Shown: piece after piece, positions 17,497 to 25,872 of the stretch
How the letters are laid out: every line of letters starts with the position of its first letter
Numbering within the stretch: position 1 is the stretch's first letter
From: Orrella marina
GTDB taxonomy: Bacteria > Pseudomonadota > Gammaproteobacteria > Burkholderiales > Burkholderiaceae_B
NCBI RefSeq assembly: GCF_003058465.1
Contig: NZ_CP028901.1
Span: 1,240,001-1,304,000 of the forward strand
Length of the DNA stretch: 64,000 bases
Direction of reading: 5' to 3'
Notes under the pieces: generated by a model
Told to the model about the DNA's origin: nothing
The model's input: only the letters and a program-made list of their open reading frames with translations
Database searches by the model: none
Translations under genes and position numbers: made by a program

Positions 17497-18882
17497 ATGT
17501 CCAATGAATCTACCACTGCCATGCTGCACCCGAGCGCCACGCTCGCAGGGTTTGCGGCTGGCCTGAAGTTTGAAGACATCCCGACCAACGTGGTCGGGCG
17601 CTGTGAAGACCTGTTCCTGGACACCATGGGTTCGATCCTCGCTGGATCGTCCGCCAAACCGGTTCGCAGCATGGGCAGCTTTGCTGGCCAGATGGCACCG
17701 GCTGACGGCCCCAGCGAAGACTTTGTACGCCGTACGAGGACATCGCCCTACTTTGCTGCAATGGTTAACGCGGCTGCAGCCCATGTGGTCGAGCAGGATG
17801 ACGTTCACAATGGCGCGGTGTTTCACCCGGCCGCAGTGGTATTCCCGCCGGCACTGGCAGTCGCCCAGGCGATTGGTGCCAGCGGACGCGAATTCATCAC
17901 TGCCTGCGTTGCGGGCTACGAGGTGGGTATCCGCGTAGGTGAATTCCTTGGGCGCTCTCACTACAAAATCTTTCACACCACTGGCACAGCCGGAACACTG
18001 GCTGCAGCCGTGGCAGTTGGCCGTTTGCTCAAGCTTGACGCAGACCAGATGCTCAATGCCATCGGTTCGGCTGGCACCACTGCAGCCGGCCTGTGGGAGT
18101 TCCTGCGTGATGCGGCCGACTCCAAGCAACTGCACACTGCACATGCCGCCACCGCAGGCATGCAGGCGGCGTACCTGGCCAAGGAAGGCTTCACCGGTGC
18201 GCAACACATCCTTGAGGGCGCACAGGGCATGGGTGCCGGCATGTCCGATGACGCCAACCCCGAGAAGCTGGTCGACCGCCTCGGTTCGCGCTGGACACTG
18301 GCGGAAACATCGTTCAAGTTCCACGCATCCTGCCGTCACACCCATCCAGCGGCCGATGCACTGCAGGCCGTCATGCGCGAGCACGGCCTGAAGGTCGACG
18401 ACATTGTCTCGGTCGTGACGCACGTACACCAAGGTGCCATCGATGTGCTCGGACCTGTCACGGATCCGCAGACCGTGCACCAGTCAAAGTTTTCGATGGG
18501 AACCGTGCTCGCGCTGATCGCCCTGCGCAACTCGGCCGACCTCGCCGGGTTTGATCAGGCGCTCGGTGACGGATCGGTTGAACGCTTCCGTGATCTGGTG
18601 ACGATGGAGCTGGACAAAGAAGTCGATGACGCCTATCCGCAGCGCTGGATCGGCAAAGTGACCGTTACCACCAGGGACGGTCGCACGCTTTCTGGCCGTG
18701 TCGATGAGCCCAAAGGTGATCCTGGCAACACCCTGAGCCGCCCGGAAATCGAAGACAAGACCCGTCGTCTGGGGACTTACCAGGGTGCTGCCACCGAGCA
18801 GGAGATCGATAGCATCATTGCACGCGTCTGGGCACTTCGGGACCAAGAAAGCCTTGACGCAATCCTGGTATCTGCGGCCTAA
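17497..18882 (+). CDS. MmgE/PrpD family protein (2-methylcitrate dehydratase-like)
   Basis: 461 residues. The MmgE/PrpD family includes 2-methylcitrate dehydratase, cis-aconitate decarboxylase and many uncharacterised members. The region ATAGMQAAYLAKEGFTGA and the conserved FKFHASCRHTHPAADA (substrate-site histidines) are visible. The start at 17497 has GAGGAG eight bases upstream; the open frame overlaps the end of the dehydrogenase gene, but the true gap is 13 bp. Neither citrate synthase nor methylisocitrate lyase genes are nearby, so this is unlikely to be the propionate pathway; another hydration or dehydration of a branched acid is more likely. The reaction is not known. Confidence 0.88.
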   Translation: MSNESTTAMLHPSATLAGFAAGLKFEDIPTNVVGRCEDLFLDTMGSILAGSSAKPVRSMGSFAGQMAPADGPSEDFVRRTRTSPYFAAMVNAAAAHVVEQDDVHNGAVFHPAAVVFPPALAVAQAIGASGREFITACVAGYEVGIRVGEFLGRSHYKIFHTTGTAGTLAAAVAVGRLLKLDADQMLNAIGSAGTTAAGLWEFLRDAADSKQLHTAHAATAGMQAAYLAKEGFTGAQHILEGAQGMGAGMSDDANPEKLVDRLGSRWTLAETSFKFHASCRHTHPAADALQAVMREHGLKVDDIVSVVTHVHQGAIDVLGPVTDPQTVHQSKFSMGTVLALIALRNSADLAGFDQALGDGSVERFRDLVTMELDKEVDDAYPQRWIGKVTVTTRDGRTLSGRVDEPKGDPGNTLSRPEIEDKTRRLGTYQGAATEQEIDSIIARVWALRDQESLDAILVSAA

Positions 18883-18918
18883 TCGGAGTTTGAACAGACA
18901 ACGATCAGGAGACAGGAC

Positions 18919-19668
18919 ATGCTACTTGAAGGCAAGATTGCGATCGTAACTGGTGCAGCCAGTGGATTCGGGGCCGAAATTGCCCGTGCTTACGCCCGTG
19001 AGGGCGCCAAAGTCGTGATTGCGGACCTCAATGAAGCCGGTGCGCAGAAAGTTGCGCAAGAAATTGGTCCCGCGGCACTTGCCGTCAAGTGCGATGTCAG
19101 CAAGCGGCCTGACATCGATCATGTCCTGACTGCGACGATCTCCAGGTTTGGTGTCCCGGACATCGTGGTCAACAACGCGGGTTTCACGCATCGCAACCAG
19201 CCGCTGCTCAACGTGGACGAAGCCACCTTTGACCGGGTGTTCGACGTCAACGTCAAGGCGATCTATCACATGATCATGGCTGTCGTACCGGCGATGCGCG
19301 AACGCAAGAGCGGCTGCATTATCAACATTGGTTCGACCGCCGGGATTCGTCCCCGACCAGGGCTGACCTGGTACAACGCATCAAAAGGTGCAGCCAACCT
19401 GATGTCCAAGTCACTCGCGGTCGAACTGGCTCCAGATGGCATCCGGGTCAATGCAATCTGTCCGGTCATGGGTGACACGGGGATGCTGGCCGACTTCATG
19501 GGCGTACCCGACACTCCCGAGAATCGAGCCAAGTTTGTTGCCACTATTCCAATGGGTCGCATGAGTCAGCCAGGCGATATTGCCAATGCGGCACTGTTTC
19601 TTGCACAAGACAGCTCAAACTTCCTGACCGGACTGGAACTCCCGGTTGATGGCGGCCGCACGGTCTGA
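18919..19668 (+). CDS. SDR family oxidoreductase (3-oxoacyl-ACP reductase type)
   Basis: 249 residues, a classical short-chain dehydrogenase. The NAD(P) motif TGAASGFGAEIA is at 11-22, NNAGF near 90, and the catalytic Ser (NIGSTAG), Tyr and Lys (YNASKG) are in place. ADLN after the second strand suggests NAD rather than NADP. CAGGAG precedes the ATG. It is 36 bp after the MmgE/PrpD gene in the same operon and would oxidise a hydroxyacyl product of the hydratase, completing a beta-oxidation-like set, but no thiolase or CoA ligase is in the window. Confidence 0.9.
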   Translation: MLLEGKIAIVTGAASGFGAEIARAYAREGAKVVIADLNEAGAQKVAQEIGPAALAVKCDVSKRPDIDHVLTATISRFGVPDIVVNNAGFTHRNQPLLNVDEATFDRVFDVNVKAIYHMIMAVVPAMRERKSGCIINIGSTAGIRPRPGLTWYNASKGAANLMSKSLAVELAPDGIRVNAICPVMGDTGMLADFMGVPDTPENRAKFVATIPMGRMSQPGDIANAALFLAQDSSNFLTGLELPVDGGRTV

Positions 19669-19758
19669 GATTTTCTGAAGAAGTAGTGCACTGTCCTTGC
19701 AGGCCAGTGCATGCTACCTGAATAAAACCAGTCGTGAGATCCTGACTGCCCAGCGCCC

Positions 19759-20430
19759 CTAGCATTTGTCCAGAACGAGACCCAGTTCCCGGGATGGTAC
19801 CCGCCTGGGCCCACCTGACCGGATGATGGGCCACAGAAATGGCATGTAGGCCACCACCATCAACATGAATGCAATCGCTGCGATATCCCAGACGCCCTTT
19901 GAGAGCATGAAGTAGGCTCCCGTTGTAAAAATGGCAACGCCTGCCACGCCCGCCAAGGCAGAGAACCCCCACTCGATCCATCCTGGCCCCTTGACAAACT
20001 CAGTCTCCGGGTTGATGGCTTCAAGCCTTGAAACGATACTTCGCACAAGCGCCACAAACTCCCTGGTCCTGCGCTCGAATCGTCTGGGTGAACCGGGTGG
20101 GCGCATTCCTGGCTCAAACCAGTGACGATCTCCAATGTCGAATTTCTTTCCGGAACGATCGACAATCATGCAACGCGCAGTCAACTCCAGGCTCTCACCC
20201 GGCATGTGAACACGGATTGACTTGATATCGGCCAACCGTAGCTGATAGGACCGACTGGCAAGCGTCCAGTGCAACACATCGCCATCGAGACGGTAGAAAC
20301 GAGTCTTTCTGAATGGCGCCGGCCGAACGGTCAGTTCTGGTGAATCCGGCAATGCTGACTTGTCAGACGAATTGGTAACCTGGGCCGTCTCAAAATCTGA
20401 CGTTTGCGCTGGATCTTGTCTGGTCGTCAC
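19759..20430 (-). CDS. Uncharacterised membrane protein with a PH-like N-terminal region
   Basis: 223 residues; no named family recognised. Residues 1-38 are polar and probably disordered. Residues 40-140 look like a small beta domain (FRKTRFYRLDGDVLHWTLAS) similar in style to bacterial PH domains. Two hydrophobic segments follow at about 155-172 (FSALAGVAGVAIFTTGAYF) and 178-196 (IAAIAFMLMVVAYMPFLW), so it sits in the inner membrane with the beta domain probably in the cytoplasm. It is convergent with the SDR gene and divergent from the SBF transporter. No function is assigned. Confidence 0.75.
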   Translation of the reverse strand: MTTRQDPAQTSDFETAQVTNSSDKSALPDSPELTVRPAPFRKTRFYRLDGDVLHWTLASRSYQLRLADIKSIRVHMPGESLELTARCMIVDRSGKKFDIGDRHWFEPGMRPPGSPRRFERRTREFVALVRSIVSRLEAINPETEFVKGPGWIEWGFSALAGVAGVAIFTTGAYFMLSKGVWDIAAIAFMLMVVAYMPFLWPIIRSGGPRRVPSRELGLVLDKC

Positions 20431-20789
20431 AGAAGGACTCCTTGGAAGGTATTGACGAAAACCGGCATTTTGACATTCTCGCCCACCTGAAGGAAGGCAA
20501 TTCCTACGGCGCTAAACAAGAGCAAGCTCCTGCGTAGTCGCTTCGGCGGGTTCGCCTAAAGGTTGCTACGCAACCAAATCACTTGGACGAGGTTTGCCGC
20601 GCATTCCGATCTGAAAACCCGACCCCCTTCATTCACCCGCGCCAACATCCAGCAGGATGCGGGATCGCTGTTCCTCAGACAATCGAAACAATACACATAA
20701 AACGGACAACGCGTGAGCAATCAACGTCCGATCAAGATGAGACAATTGCGCCTGCCGCATCCAATCGATGCAGAGGGAGGAACTACCAA
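20431..20789. other. Intergenic region containing an IS200/IS605-like RNA element
   Basis: 359 bp between two divergent genes. It holds the structured element at 20470-20580. The part next to the transporter gene (20581-20789) is open in the transporter's frame but does not resemble the family and has no internal ribosome site, so it is treated as leader. Confidence 0.6.
20470..20580 (-). ncRNA. Candidate orphan omega-RNA / right end of a second IS200/IS605-type element
   Basis: On the minus strand the 3' end reads GTAGGAATTGCCTTCC-TTCA-GGTGGGCGAGAATGTCAA, very like the common right end of IS1341/IS605 TnpB elements (GGAAT, GC stem around TTCA, GAGAATGTCAA). Upstream lie compact hairpins: GGTTGC-GTA-GCAACC, GGCG-AACC-CGCC and GAGC-TT-GCTC, in line with a structured guide RNA scaffold. 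The terminal stem has mismatches, suggesting decay. No tnpB is adjacent. It may be a dead transposon end or a retained RNA; identification is by pattern only. Confidence 0.5.
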
Positions 20790-21764
20790 GTGCGAGCCTG
20801 GCTGGAAATCCGGCAATCCTGGATCTATCTGCTGTGCATTATCGCCGGATTGCTGCTCGGACTCAGTCAGCCCGCTACTGCAGCCCGATTCGACGTGGCG
20901 GTGTGGCCACTGCTTGCCGTATTGCTCTACACCACGTTTACCCAGATACCATTTACCCAGATTGGACACGGCCTGAAAGACTGGCGGTTTCTAGGCGCCT
21001 TGTTACTGGGCAATTTTGTGGTGATTCCGCTCTTTGTGGGGGCTCTGACAACGCTGTTTGTGCTGTCGCCTGCTGTCCAGGCGGGCGTCCTGCTGGTGCT
21101 GCTCGTGCCCTGCACTGACTGGTTTATCAGCTTCACCCACCAGGGTAAAGGAGACGGTGCACGAGCTGTGGCTGCGACACCCGTGCTACTACTCATGCAA
21201 CTCGTCCTGTTGCCTATGTACCTCTGGCTGTTCCTGGGATCAGACTGGTTGCTTGAAACACTCAACACGCGCTTGCTGGGCGCATTTCTGGGGTTGATTC
21301 TCGCGCCGCTGATACTGGCATGGATGACCGAGCAACTGGCTCAGCGAAACAGAATCGCTCGCCAATCGATCGAATTACTGAGCTATCTGCCTGTGCCCCT
21401 GCTGGCACTGGTCGTGTTAGTGATCGCCGCGTCGCAAGTGAAGTCAGTCGCCCTTCTTGGCGCGGTCTGGATTCAGCTGCTGTTGATTTTTCTGGTTTAT
21501 CTGGTTTTCGCGGCGTATCTGGGCAGGATTCTGGGACGTGTGTTTGATCTGCCTTCATCAATCACCAGAACACTTTGCTTTAGTTTCGGTACCCGCAATT
21601 CGTTCGTTATGCTACCGATTGCACTCACATTGCCACCCGCCTGGCAAGGTGTGGCCACCATCGTAATATTTCAGTCACTGATCGAATTGTTTGGCATGGT
21701 GGCCTATCTGAAGTGGGTACCTGAGCGACTGGTTCCTCAGGCAATCCGCTCTGGTCCGTCGTGA
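20790..21764 (+). CDS. Bile acid:sodium symporter / arsenic-resistance-type transporter
   Basis: 324 residues with about ten membrane segments, beginning VRAWLEIRQSWIYLLCIIAG. It resembles the SBF superfamily group often annotated as arsenic resistance protein (COG0798). The segment LVPCTDWFISFTHQGKGD in the fourth/fifth segment and SFGTRNSFVMLPIAL near the end are typical. The start is a GTG at 20790 with GGAGG nine bases upstream; the frame is open 69 codons earlier without family similarity. No arsR or arsC is nearby, so arsenite efflux is not established; an organic anion is equally possible. Confidence 0.82.
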   Translation: MRAWLEIRQSWIYLLCIIAGLLLGLSQPATAARFDVAVWPLLAVLLYTTFTQIPFTQIGHGLKDWRFLGALLLGNFVVIPLFVGALTTLFVLSPAVQAGVLLVLLVPCTDWFISFTHQGKGDGARAVAATPVLLLMQLVLLPMYLWLFLGSDWLLETLNTRLLGAFLGLILAPLILAWMTEQLAQRNRIARQSIELLSYLPVPLLALVVLVIAASQVKSVALLGAVWIQLLLIFLVYLVFAAYLGRILGRVFDLPSSITRTLCFSFGTRNSFVMLPIALTLPPAWQGVATIVIFQSLIELFGMVAYLKWVPERLVPQAIRSGPS

Positions 21765-21986
21765 ATTGAGCGAAGTACGAAGAGTTCGTAGCGATTATCT
21801 TCGGTTCGCCCCTATCAATGACCTTCTACAAAGACAGTCACTCGTTACGGTCCTCTCCATAAAATGGCTTGAACCCGCGGGCAATGTGTGCAACATTTGC
21901 ATGACCCTGATGTGAGAGCGCCATCCCTGTCAGGGGGTAGCGCTCTCACACACTGACTCAACAACCTGTCTCACAAGGAGTTCTGC

Positions 21987-22430
21987 ATGGATACCAGCGC
22001 CATTGACGCCATTGTTCTTCCCAAGCCAGTCGGCAATTTTCTGCTGTACAAAACCGTCGGCAACATTGTCTATCTGTCCGGTCAGACTTGCTCGAGAGAT
22101 GGGCAGATGCGCTATCAAGGTCGTATCGGATCTGACCTGAGTGTAGAAGATGGCTATGCTGCTGCACGTATATGTATGGAAAACCTGTTTGCAGCACTGC
22201 GTCAGGCTGTCGATGGTGACTGGTCCCGCGTCAAGGAGTGCGTACGCCTGACTGGGTACATCAACTCAGAGGCACCTTTCACTAAAACGCCGCTGGTCAT
22301 GAATGGCGCCTCCGATCTGGTCGTAGAAATGATGGGTGATGCAGGGCGCCATGCACGCTCGGCCGTTGGTGTCAGCGCCCTACCCGGCAACGCGGCGGTC
22401 GAAGTCGAAGCGTTTTTCCGAATCGAATAA
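21987..22430 (+). CDS. RidA/YjgF-like protein (second paralogue)
   Basis: 147 residues. It belongs to the YjgF/YER057c/UK114 superfamily: FLLYKTVGNIVYLSGQTCSR near the start and HARSAVGVSALPGNAAVEVE near the end, which includes the conserved arginine. It differs strongly from the ridA at 3662 and resembles the longer RidA subfamilies, several of which sit in catabolic gene clusters and act on specific imine or amino-group substrates. An AAGGAG site is present 8 bp before the ATG. It stands alone between the transporter and a serine hydrolase; its substrate is unknown. Confidence 0.88.
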   Translation: MDTSAIDAIVLPKPVGNFLLYKTVGNIVYLSGQTCSRDGQMRYQGRIGSDLSVEDGYAAARICMENLFAALRQAVDGDWSRVKECVRLTGYINSEAPFTKTPLVMNGASDLVVEMMGDAGRHARSAVGVSALPGNAAVEVEAFFRIE

Positions 22431-22857
22431 CGCGAGCCGCCAGCCCCTGGCCAGTCGCCCTCGAGCCGTTGCCGGCAACAATGCAATCGTTGCCCGGGGT
22501 CGGCACAGGCCAGGACCGATTTTCCCGGATCAACAGCTTGTAGTTTGCACATTGCACAGTTGTGCATTACCGCAAAGCCTGGCTCTTCTCGAACACGCCA
22601 GCCGGTGCCAAAGCCAACGGCAAAGAGCCTTACGCATGATTGTGCTGGACTTGCAGTGTTGGGTGCAAACGCAAAGCCCCCGTGTCTTTTCAGTCAGAAC
22701 TGACATCGAGGTAGCCATTCTCATTTTGTCTGGGCTGATGTTTTCAGGACTGACAGCACATCCAGCGCCAAGCATGCAACGATCTCTGGCCCATCTCGAA
22801 ACATTCGCCAGCATGCAGATCGACGGTGCATAAACTGCCTCATAAGGAAAACACGAC
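22431..22857. other. Intergenic region before the serine hydrolase
   Basis: 427 bp with no recognisable gene. A short perfect palindrome GTTGCCGGCAAC (22468-22479) lies 40 bp after the RidA stop; it could form part of a terminator but no U run follows. The rest should contain the serine hydrolase promoter. Confidence 0.5.
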
Positions 22858-24600
22858 ATGTCGAATGAAATCTCAGATTCTGAGCAAATGTCATTCTCGT
22901 CCGGTTTTACCAAAGCACAGAGAAGTTTCGAACAAGCGCACGTAGAGCCTGCAACGATGTCACGGGCATCACGCATGGTTTCAGTCGGGATCTGTATCGG
23001 GATTATTGCAACAGTCACCGCTGCACATGCAACACAAACCAACTATCCCGGCGGCGGCCAACACACTCCCTACCCCGCCTCGCACACGTCCCCTTCTGTG
23101 TACTCAGCGGTCACAGTCTCAAGCGAACGCGTCAGTCGTGCGATCGCACGACTTGATGCCGTTGCCCAGGACGTCCTCAAACGCAGCAGTATTCCAGGCA
23201 TGGCAGTTGCCGTGGTTCAAGGCGAAGAACTCCTGTTTGAAAAGGGCTTCGGAGTCAGACGCATCGACTCCGCTCTGCCTGTCGATGCACAGACAGTCTT
23301 TCAACTGGCGTCACTATCCAAACCAATCGGGGCGACAGTGATCGCCACACAAGTCGATCAGGAGAAGGTGACATGGGATACTCCGATCAGCAAACTGCTG
23401 CCCTGGTTCAGGCTGTCTGACCCCTGGGTTAGTAAACACGTCACGATTGCTGACCTCTACGCCCACCGCTCAGGGCTGCCCGATCATGCGGGGGACGACC
23501 TGGAGGACCTGGGCTATGGCCGAGAGGAGATTTTGCGAAGATTGCGACTGATCCCGCTCAAGCCATTTCGGGCCCATTACGCGTACACTAACTTCGGCAT
23601 TACGGCTGCGGCACAATCCGTTGCACAGGCTGCAGGCACCGACTGGGCGACGCTTTCGCGCGATGCCTTATACGAACCCCTTGGCATGCATTCCACAAGT
23701 TCCCGTCACGCCGACTACATGGCACAAGCCAATCGGGCATCTGGCCATATTCTCGCCAAAAATGGAACTGGCTATCAGGTATCAGATCTGCGTCAACCAG
23801 ACGCACAATCGCCTGCTGGAGGCGTGAGCTCAAACATTCGCGATGTCGCCAGATGGATGCAGATGGTCCTGCAAAATGGTCAATACGAGAACAGTACTAT
23901 CATTGCGAAAGAGGCATTGCTACCTGCCATCACCCCTAAGATGATCACCGGTCAGCCATCCTCTCCGGCCGCCCGTGCCGCAAGCTATGGGTATGGCTTT
24001 AATGTCGGTGTGCAGCCCTCCGGACGGGTCATGCTCGGTCACTCAGGAGGGTTCTATCTGGGTACTGGCACCACGTTTGCCATGATTCCTTCTCTGGATC
24101 TGGGCATCGTCGTTCTCACCAATGCATCACCGATCGGCGCCGCTGAGGCCGTTAGCGCCACCTTCATGGACATGGCGCAATTCGGTCACGTCACTCGTGA
24201 CTGGCTGGCGGCCTACCAACCCGTCATGGCCCCGCTGGTCGCACCAGCAGGCGAACTGGTGGGCGCCCTTCACCCGTCATCCCCGACACCACCTCAATCC
24301 ATGCAAACCTACGCAGGGACTTATCAGAATGACTATTTCGGGGATATCGAGGTTCGGTCACAGAGCAACACGGCCCAGAGTGACTCGCTATCGCTTGTGA
24401 TCGGCCCTGGCCGTGATGTCAAGCAGCTCTCGCACTGGGATGGCAATACGTTCACCTTCATACCCTTTAACGAAAATGCGCCAATTGGATCAATCTCAAA
24501 GGTGCAATTTGAGGATATCCGCAAAGGCCAGGCTCAACGGGTCTCGATTGAACTGCTGAACGAGAACAATCTGGGCACGTTCACACGCAAACCGAGATAA
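22858..24600 (+). CDS. Secreted serine hydrolase, beta-lactamase class C/PBP4-like family
   Basis: 580 residues. A long polar N-terminus (about 40 residues) precedes a hydrophobic segment MVSVGICIGIIATVTAAHA, so export to the periplasm is expected. The class C beta-lactamase fold shows SxxK in FQLASLSKPIGAT (nucleophile Ser), YxN in AYTNFGITAA, and HSGG in LGHSGGFYLGTG in place of KTG. A C-terminal domain of about 110 residues with YAGTYQNDYFGDIEV is the DUF3471-type add-on. Such proteins are usually esterases or D-aminopeptidases rather than true beta-lactamases. The start has an AAGGA site. Copy 2 of the IS200/IS605-like hairpin follows about 90 bp downstream. Confidence 0.88.
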   Translation: MSNEISDSEQMSFSSGFTKAQRSFEQAHVEPATMSRASRMVSVGICIGIIATVTAAHATQTNYPGGGQHTPYPASHTSPSVYSAVTVSSERVSRAIARLDAVAQDVLKRSSIPGMAVAVVQGEELLFEKGFGVRRIDSALPVDAQTVFQLASLSKPIGATVIATQVDQEKVTWDTPISKLLPWFRLSDPWVSKHVTIADLYAHRSGLPDHAGDDLEDLGYGREEILRRLRLIPLKPFRAHYAYTNFGITAAAQSVAQAAGTDWATLSRDALYEPLGMHSTSSRHADYMAQANRASGHILAKNGTGYQVSDLRQPDAQSPAGGVSSNIRDVARWMQMVLQNGQYENSTIIAKEALLPAITPKMITGQPSSPAARAASYGYGFNVGVQPSGRVMLGHSGGFYLGTGTTFAMIPSLDLGIVVLTNASPIGAAEAVSATFMDMAQFGHVTRDWLAAYQPVMAPLVAPAGELVGALHPSSPTPPQSMQTYAGTYQNDYFGDIEVRSQSNTAQSDSLSLVIGPGRDVKQLSHWDGNTFTFIPFNENAPIGSISKVQFEDIRKGQAQRVSIELLNENNLGTFTRKPR

Positions 24601-24651
24601 GCGGACACGAACGCGACAATTCTCCAGACCCGGATACCCATTTCTCTGGCT

Positions 24652-24679
24652 TCTGATTCCTGGTCTCTGATTCCTGGCC
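24652..24679. repeat. Two tandem 14-bp repeats plus partial unit
   Basis: TCTGATTCCTGGTC (24652-24665) and TCTGATTCCTGGCC (24666-24679) are followed by a partial TCTGACTGAG running to the edge of hairpin copy 2 at 24691. They lie just past the end of the element, where a guide sequence would be. Confidence 0.8.
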
Positions 24680-24690
24680 TCTGACTGAGC

Positions 24691-24739
24691 CTGAACCACC
24701 CCATGACTAAAGTCATGGGCTTGCGCTCACAGTTGGTCA
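24691..24739 (-). mobile_element. IS200/IS605-like right-end hairpin, copy 2 (no transposase)
   Basis: This is the best-conserved stem of the three copies: on the minus strand CCCATGAC-TTTA-GTCATGGG is a perfect 8-bp stem, followed by GTGGTTCAG. The copy begins exactly with the TGA stop codon of the AraC-Ogt gene (24737-24739), so the shared sequence starts at that stop. No tnpA or tnpB is present. Confidence 0.6.
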
Positions 24740-25693
24740 CCTTCGGGAGGCCATTTCCCAACCCAGCATTGCCTGCTTGCGGGTCGCACCCCACCGATAT
24801 TGCCCAAACTCCCCCTGTTGCCGTATGACGCGATGACAGGGGATCAGCCATCCGATCGGATTGGAGGCCACCGCACTGGCAACGGCACGCTGAGCTCCGG
24901 GCTGACCAATCCCCCGGGCAAGCTGCTGGTAGGAGACGACAGGACGATCACCTAGCTGGATCAATGCCTCCCAGACTTTCACCTGATAGTTCGTCCCTTT
25001 GAGCAGTAAATGGATCCTGTGATCTTTTTTTTCTTTGTGAGGTTCAGCCGACACGCCGTGAGCAGGCTCCGCCGGGTTGGCTCCCATGATGGCAAACCCG
25101 GAAAATATTCGTCTGACCAGATCCTGTGCCCCATCGCGGTCCTCGATCCAGCCTGCAGCAGGCAACAAGGATCGCAGGCAGCCAGGCACAAGCCCGTCAT
25201 TCGTTCCCGAACCGGGAGATACGCGCGCACTCTGCGGTATATCGCTGTCCTCGTCCTCGAATGACAGGTGGCACACACCTCGTTCCGACCACCCCAGCAG
25301 GGTGACACCGAACGGCGAAACCGCCCTGGCATACCGGAGACTCAGCCCTCCTCCCTGCGACCGGATTTCTCCGGGAGTCATCGCCTCGCAGGAAATCATC
25401 AAGTCGTGCAAGCGGCTTGGACCACTCAGGCCCAGCTCATGCGAGATCTCAAGCGTCGAGCCGTGCTCAAGCAGTAGCGACCGTGCATGGTCTCGGGTCA
25501 GTACTTGCAGGAATCGCTTGGGGCTGATACCTGCCCATCGCGCAAACAGCCGCTGAAAATGATATGGACTCATGCCCACCGCTCTTGCGACCGTCTCAAG
25601 TCCTGGTTGCTCGCGCGCATGCGCCCGGATGAATTCGATTGCGCGGGCAACCTGCTGATAGGAACGGATATCCTCTGGATGCTGTGCTGACAT
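24737..25693 (-). CDS. ada: AraC-Ogt fusion: O6-methylguanine-DNA methyltransferase with regulatory domain (Ada-like)
   Basis: 318 residues. An AraC-type helix-turn-helix (about 20-105, AVGMSPYHFQRLFARWAGIS) is fused to an Ogt domain whose methyl-acceptor cysteine is C286 in IPCHRVIRQQGEFGQYRWG. It repairs O6-methylguanine by suicide methyl transfer. E. coli Ada has an additional N-terminal zinc domain whose cysteine takes methyl from phosphotriesters and switches the protein to an activator; that domain is absent here, so the sensing step must differ. The stop codon coincides with the start of hairpin copy 2. Confidence 0.9.
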   Translation of the reverse strand: MSAQHPEDIRSYQQVARAIEFIRAHAREQPGLETVARAVGMSPYHFQRLFARWAGISPKRFLQVLTRDHARSLLLEHGSTLEISHELGLSGPSRLHDLMISCEAMTPGEIRSQGGGLSLRYARAVSPFGVTLLGWSERGVCHLSFEDEDSDIPQSARVSPGSGTNDGLVPGCLRSLLPAAGWIEDRDGAQDLVRRIFSGFAIMGANPAEPAHGVSAEPHKEKKDHRIHLLLKGTNYQVKVWEALIQLGDRPVVSYQQLARGIGQPGAQRAVASAVASNPIGWLIPCHRVIRQQGEFGQYRWGATRKQAMLGWEMASRR

Positions 25694-25813
25694 GGCGACG
25701 CCCTGTTCGTGTCTGGTATTGACTCACCATATCCCGCATCAGCATCATGCTCAATCCGAAACTTGCGGTGTTGATAGACAGTCGCCTGCAGAACACACAC
25801 GCTGTCATGGTGG

Positions 25814-25858
25814 CCACTACAACGGTAACCACTACAACGGTAACCACTATCACGCCCG
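25814..25858. repeat. 15-bp tandem repeat (two exact units and a diverged third)
   Basis: CCACTACAACGGTAA occurs at 25814-25828 and 25829-25843, followed by a diverged CCACTATCACGCCCG. It lies in the 179-bp gap between the ada-like and GntR genes. In one plus-strand frame it would read as His-Tyr-Asn-Gly-Asn repeats and could be the remnant of a gene end, but there is no other support. Confidence 0.75.
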
Positions 25859-25872
25859 CGTAACCGATCAGA

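Noticed and set aside
17320..18480. 386-codon minus-strand open frame across the acyl-CoA dehydrogenase and MmgE/PrpD genes
   Set aside because: It is antisense to two well-supported genes and its Cys/His/Arg-rich product resembles no protein.
20520..20580. The GGTTCGCC-containing hairpins as a tRNA fragment
   Set aside because: No acceptor stem, anticodon stem or CCA could be fitted; the folds match a guide-RNA scaffold style better.
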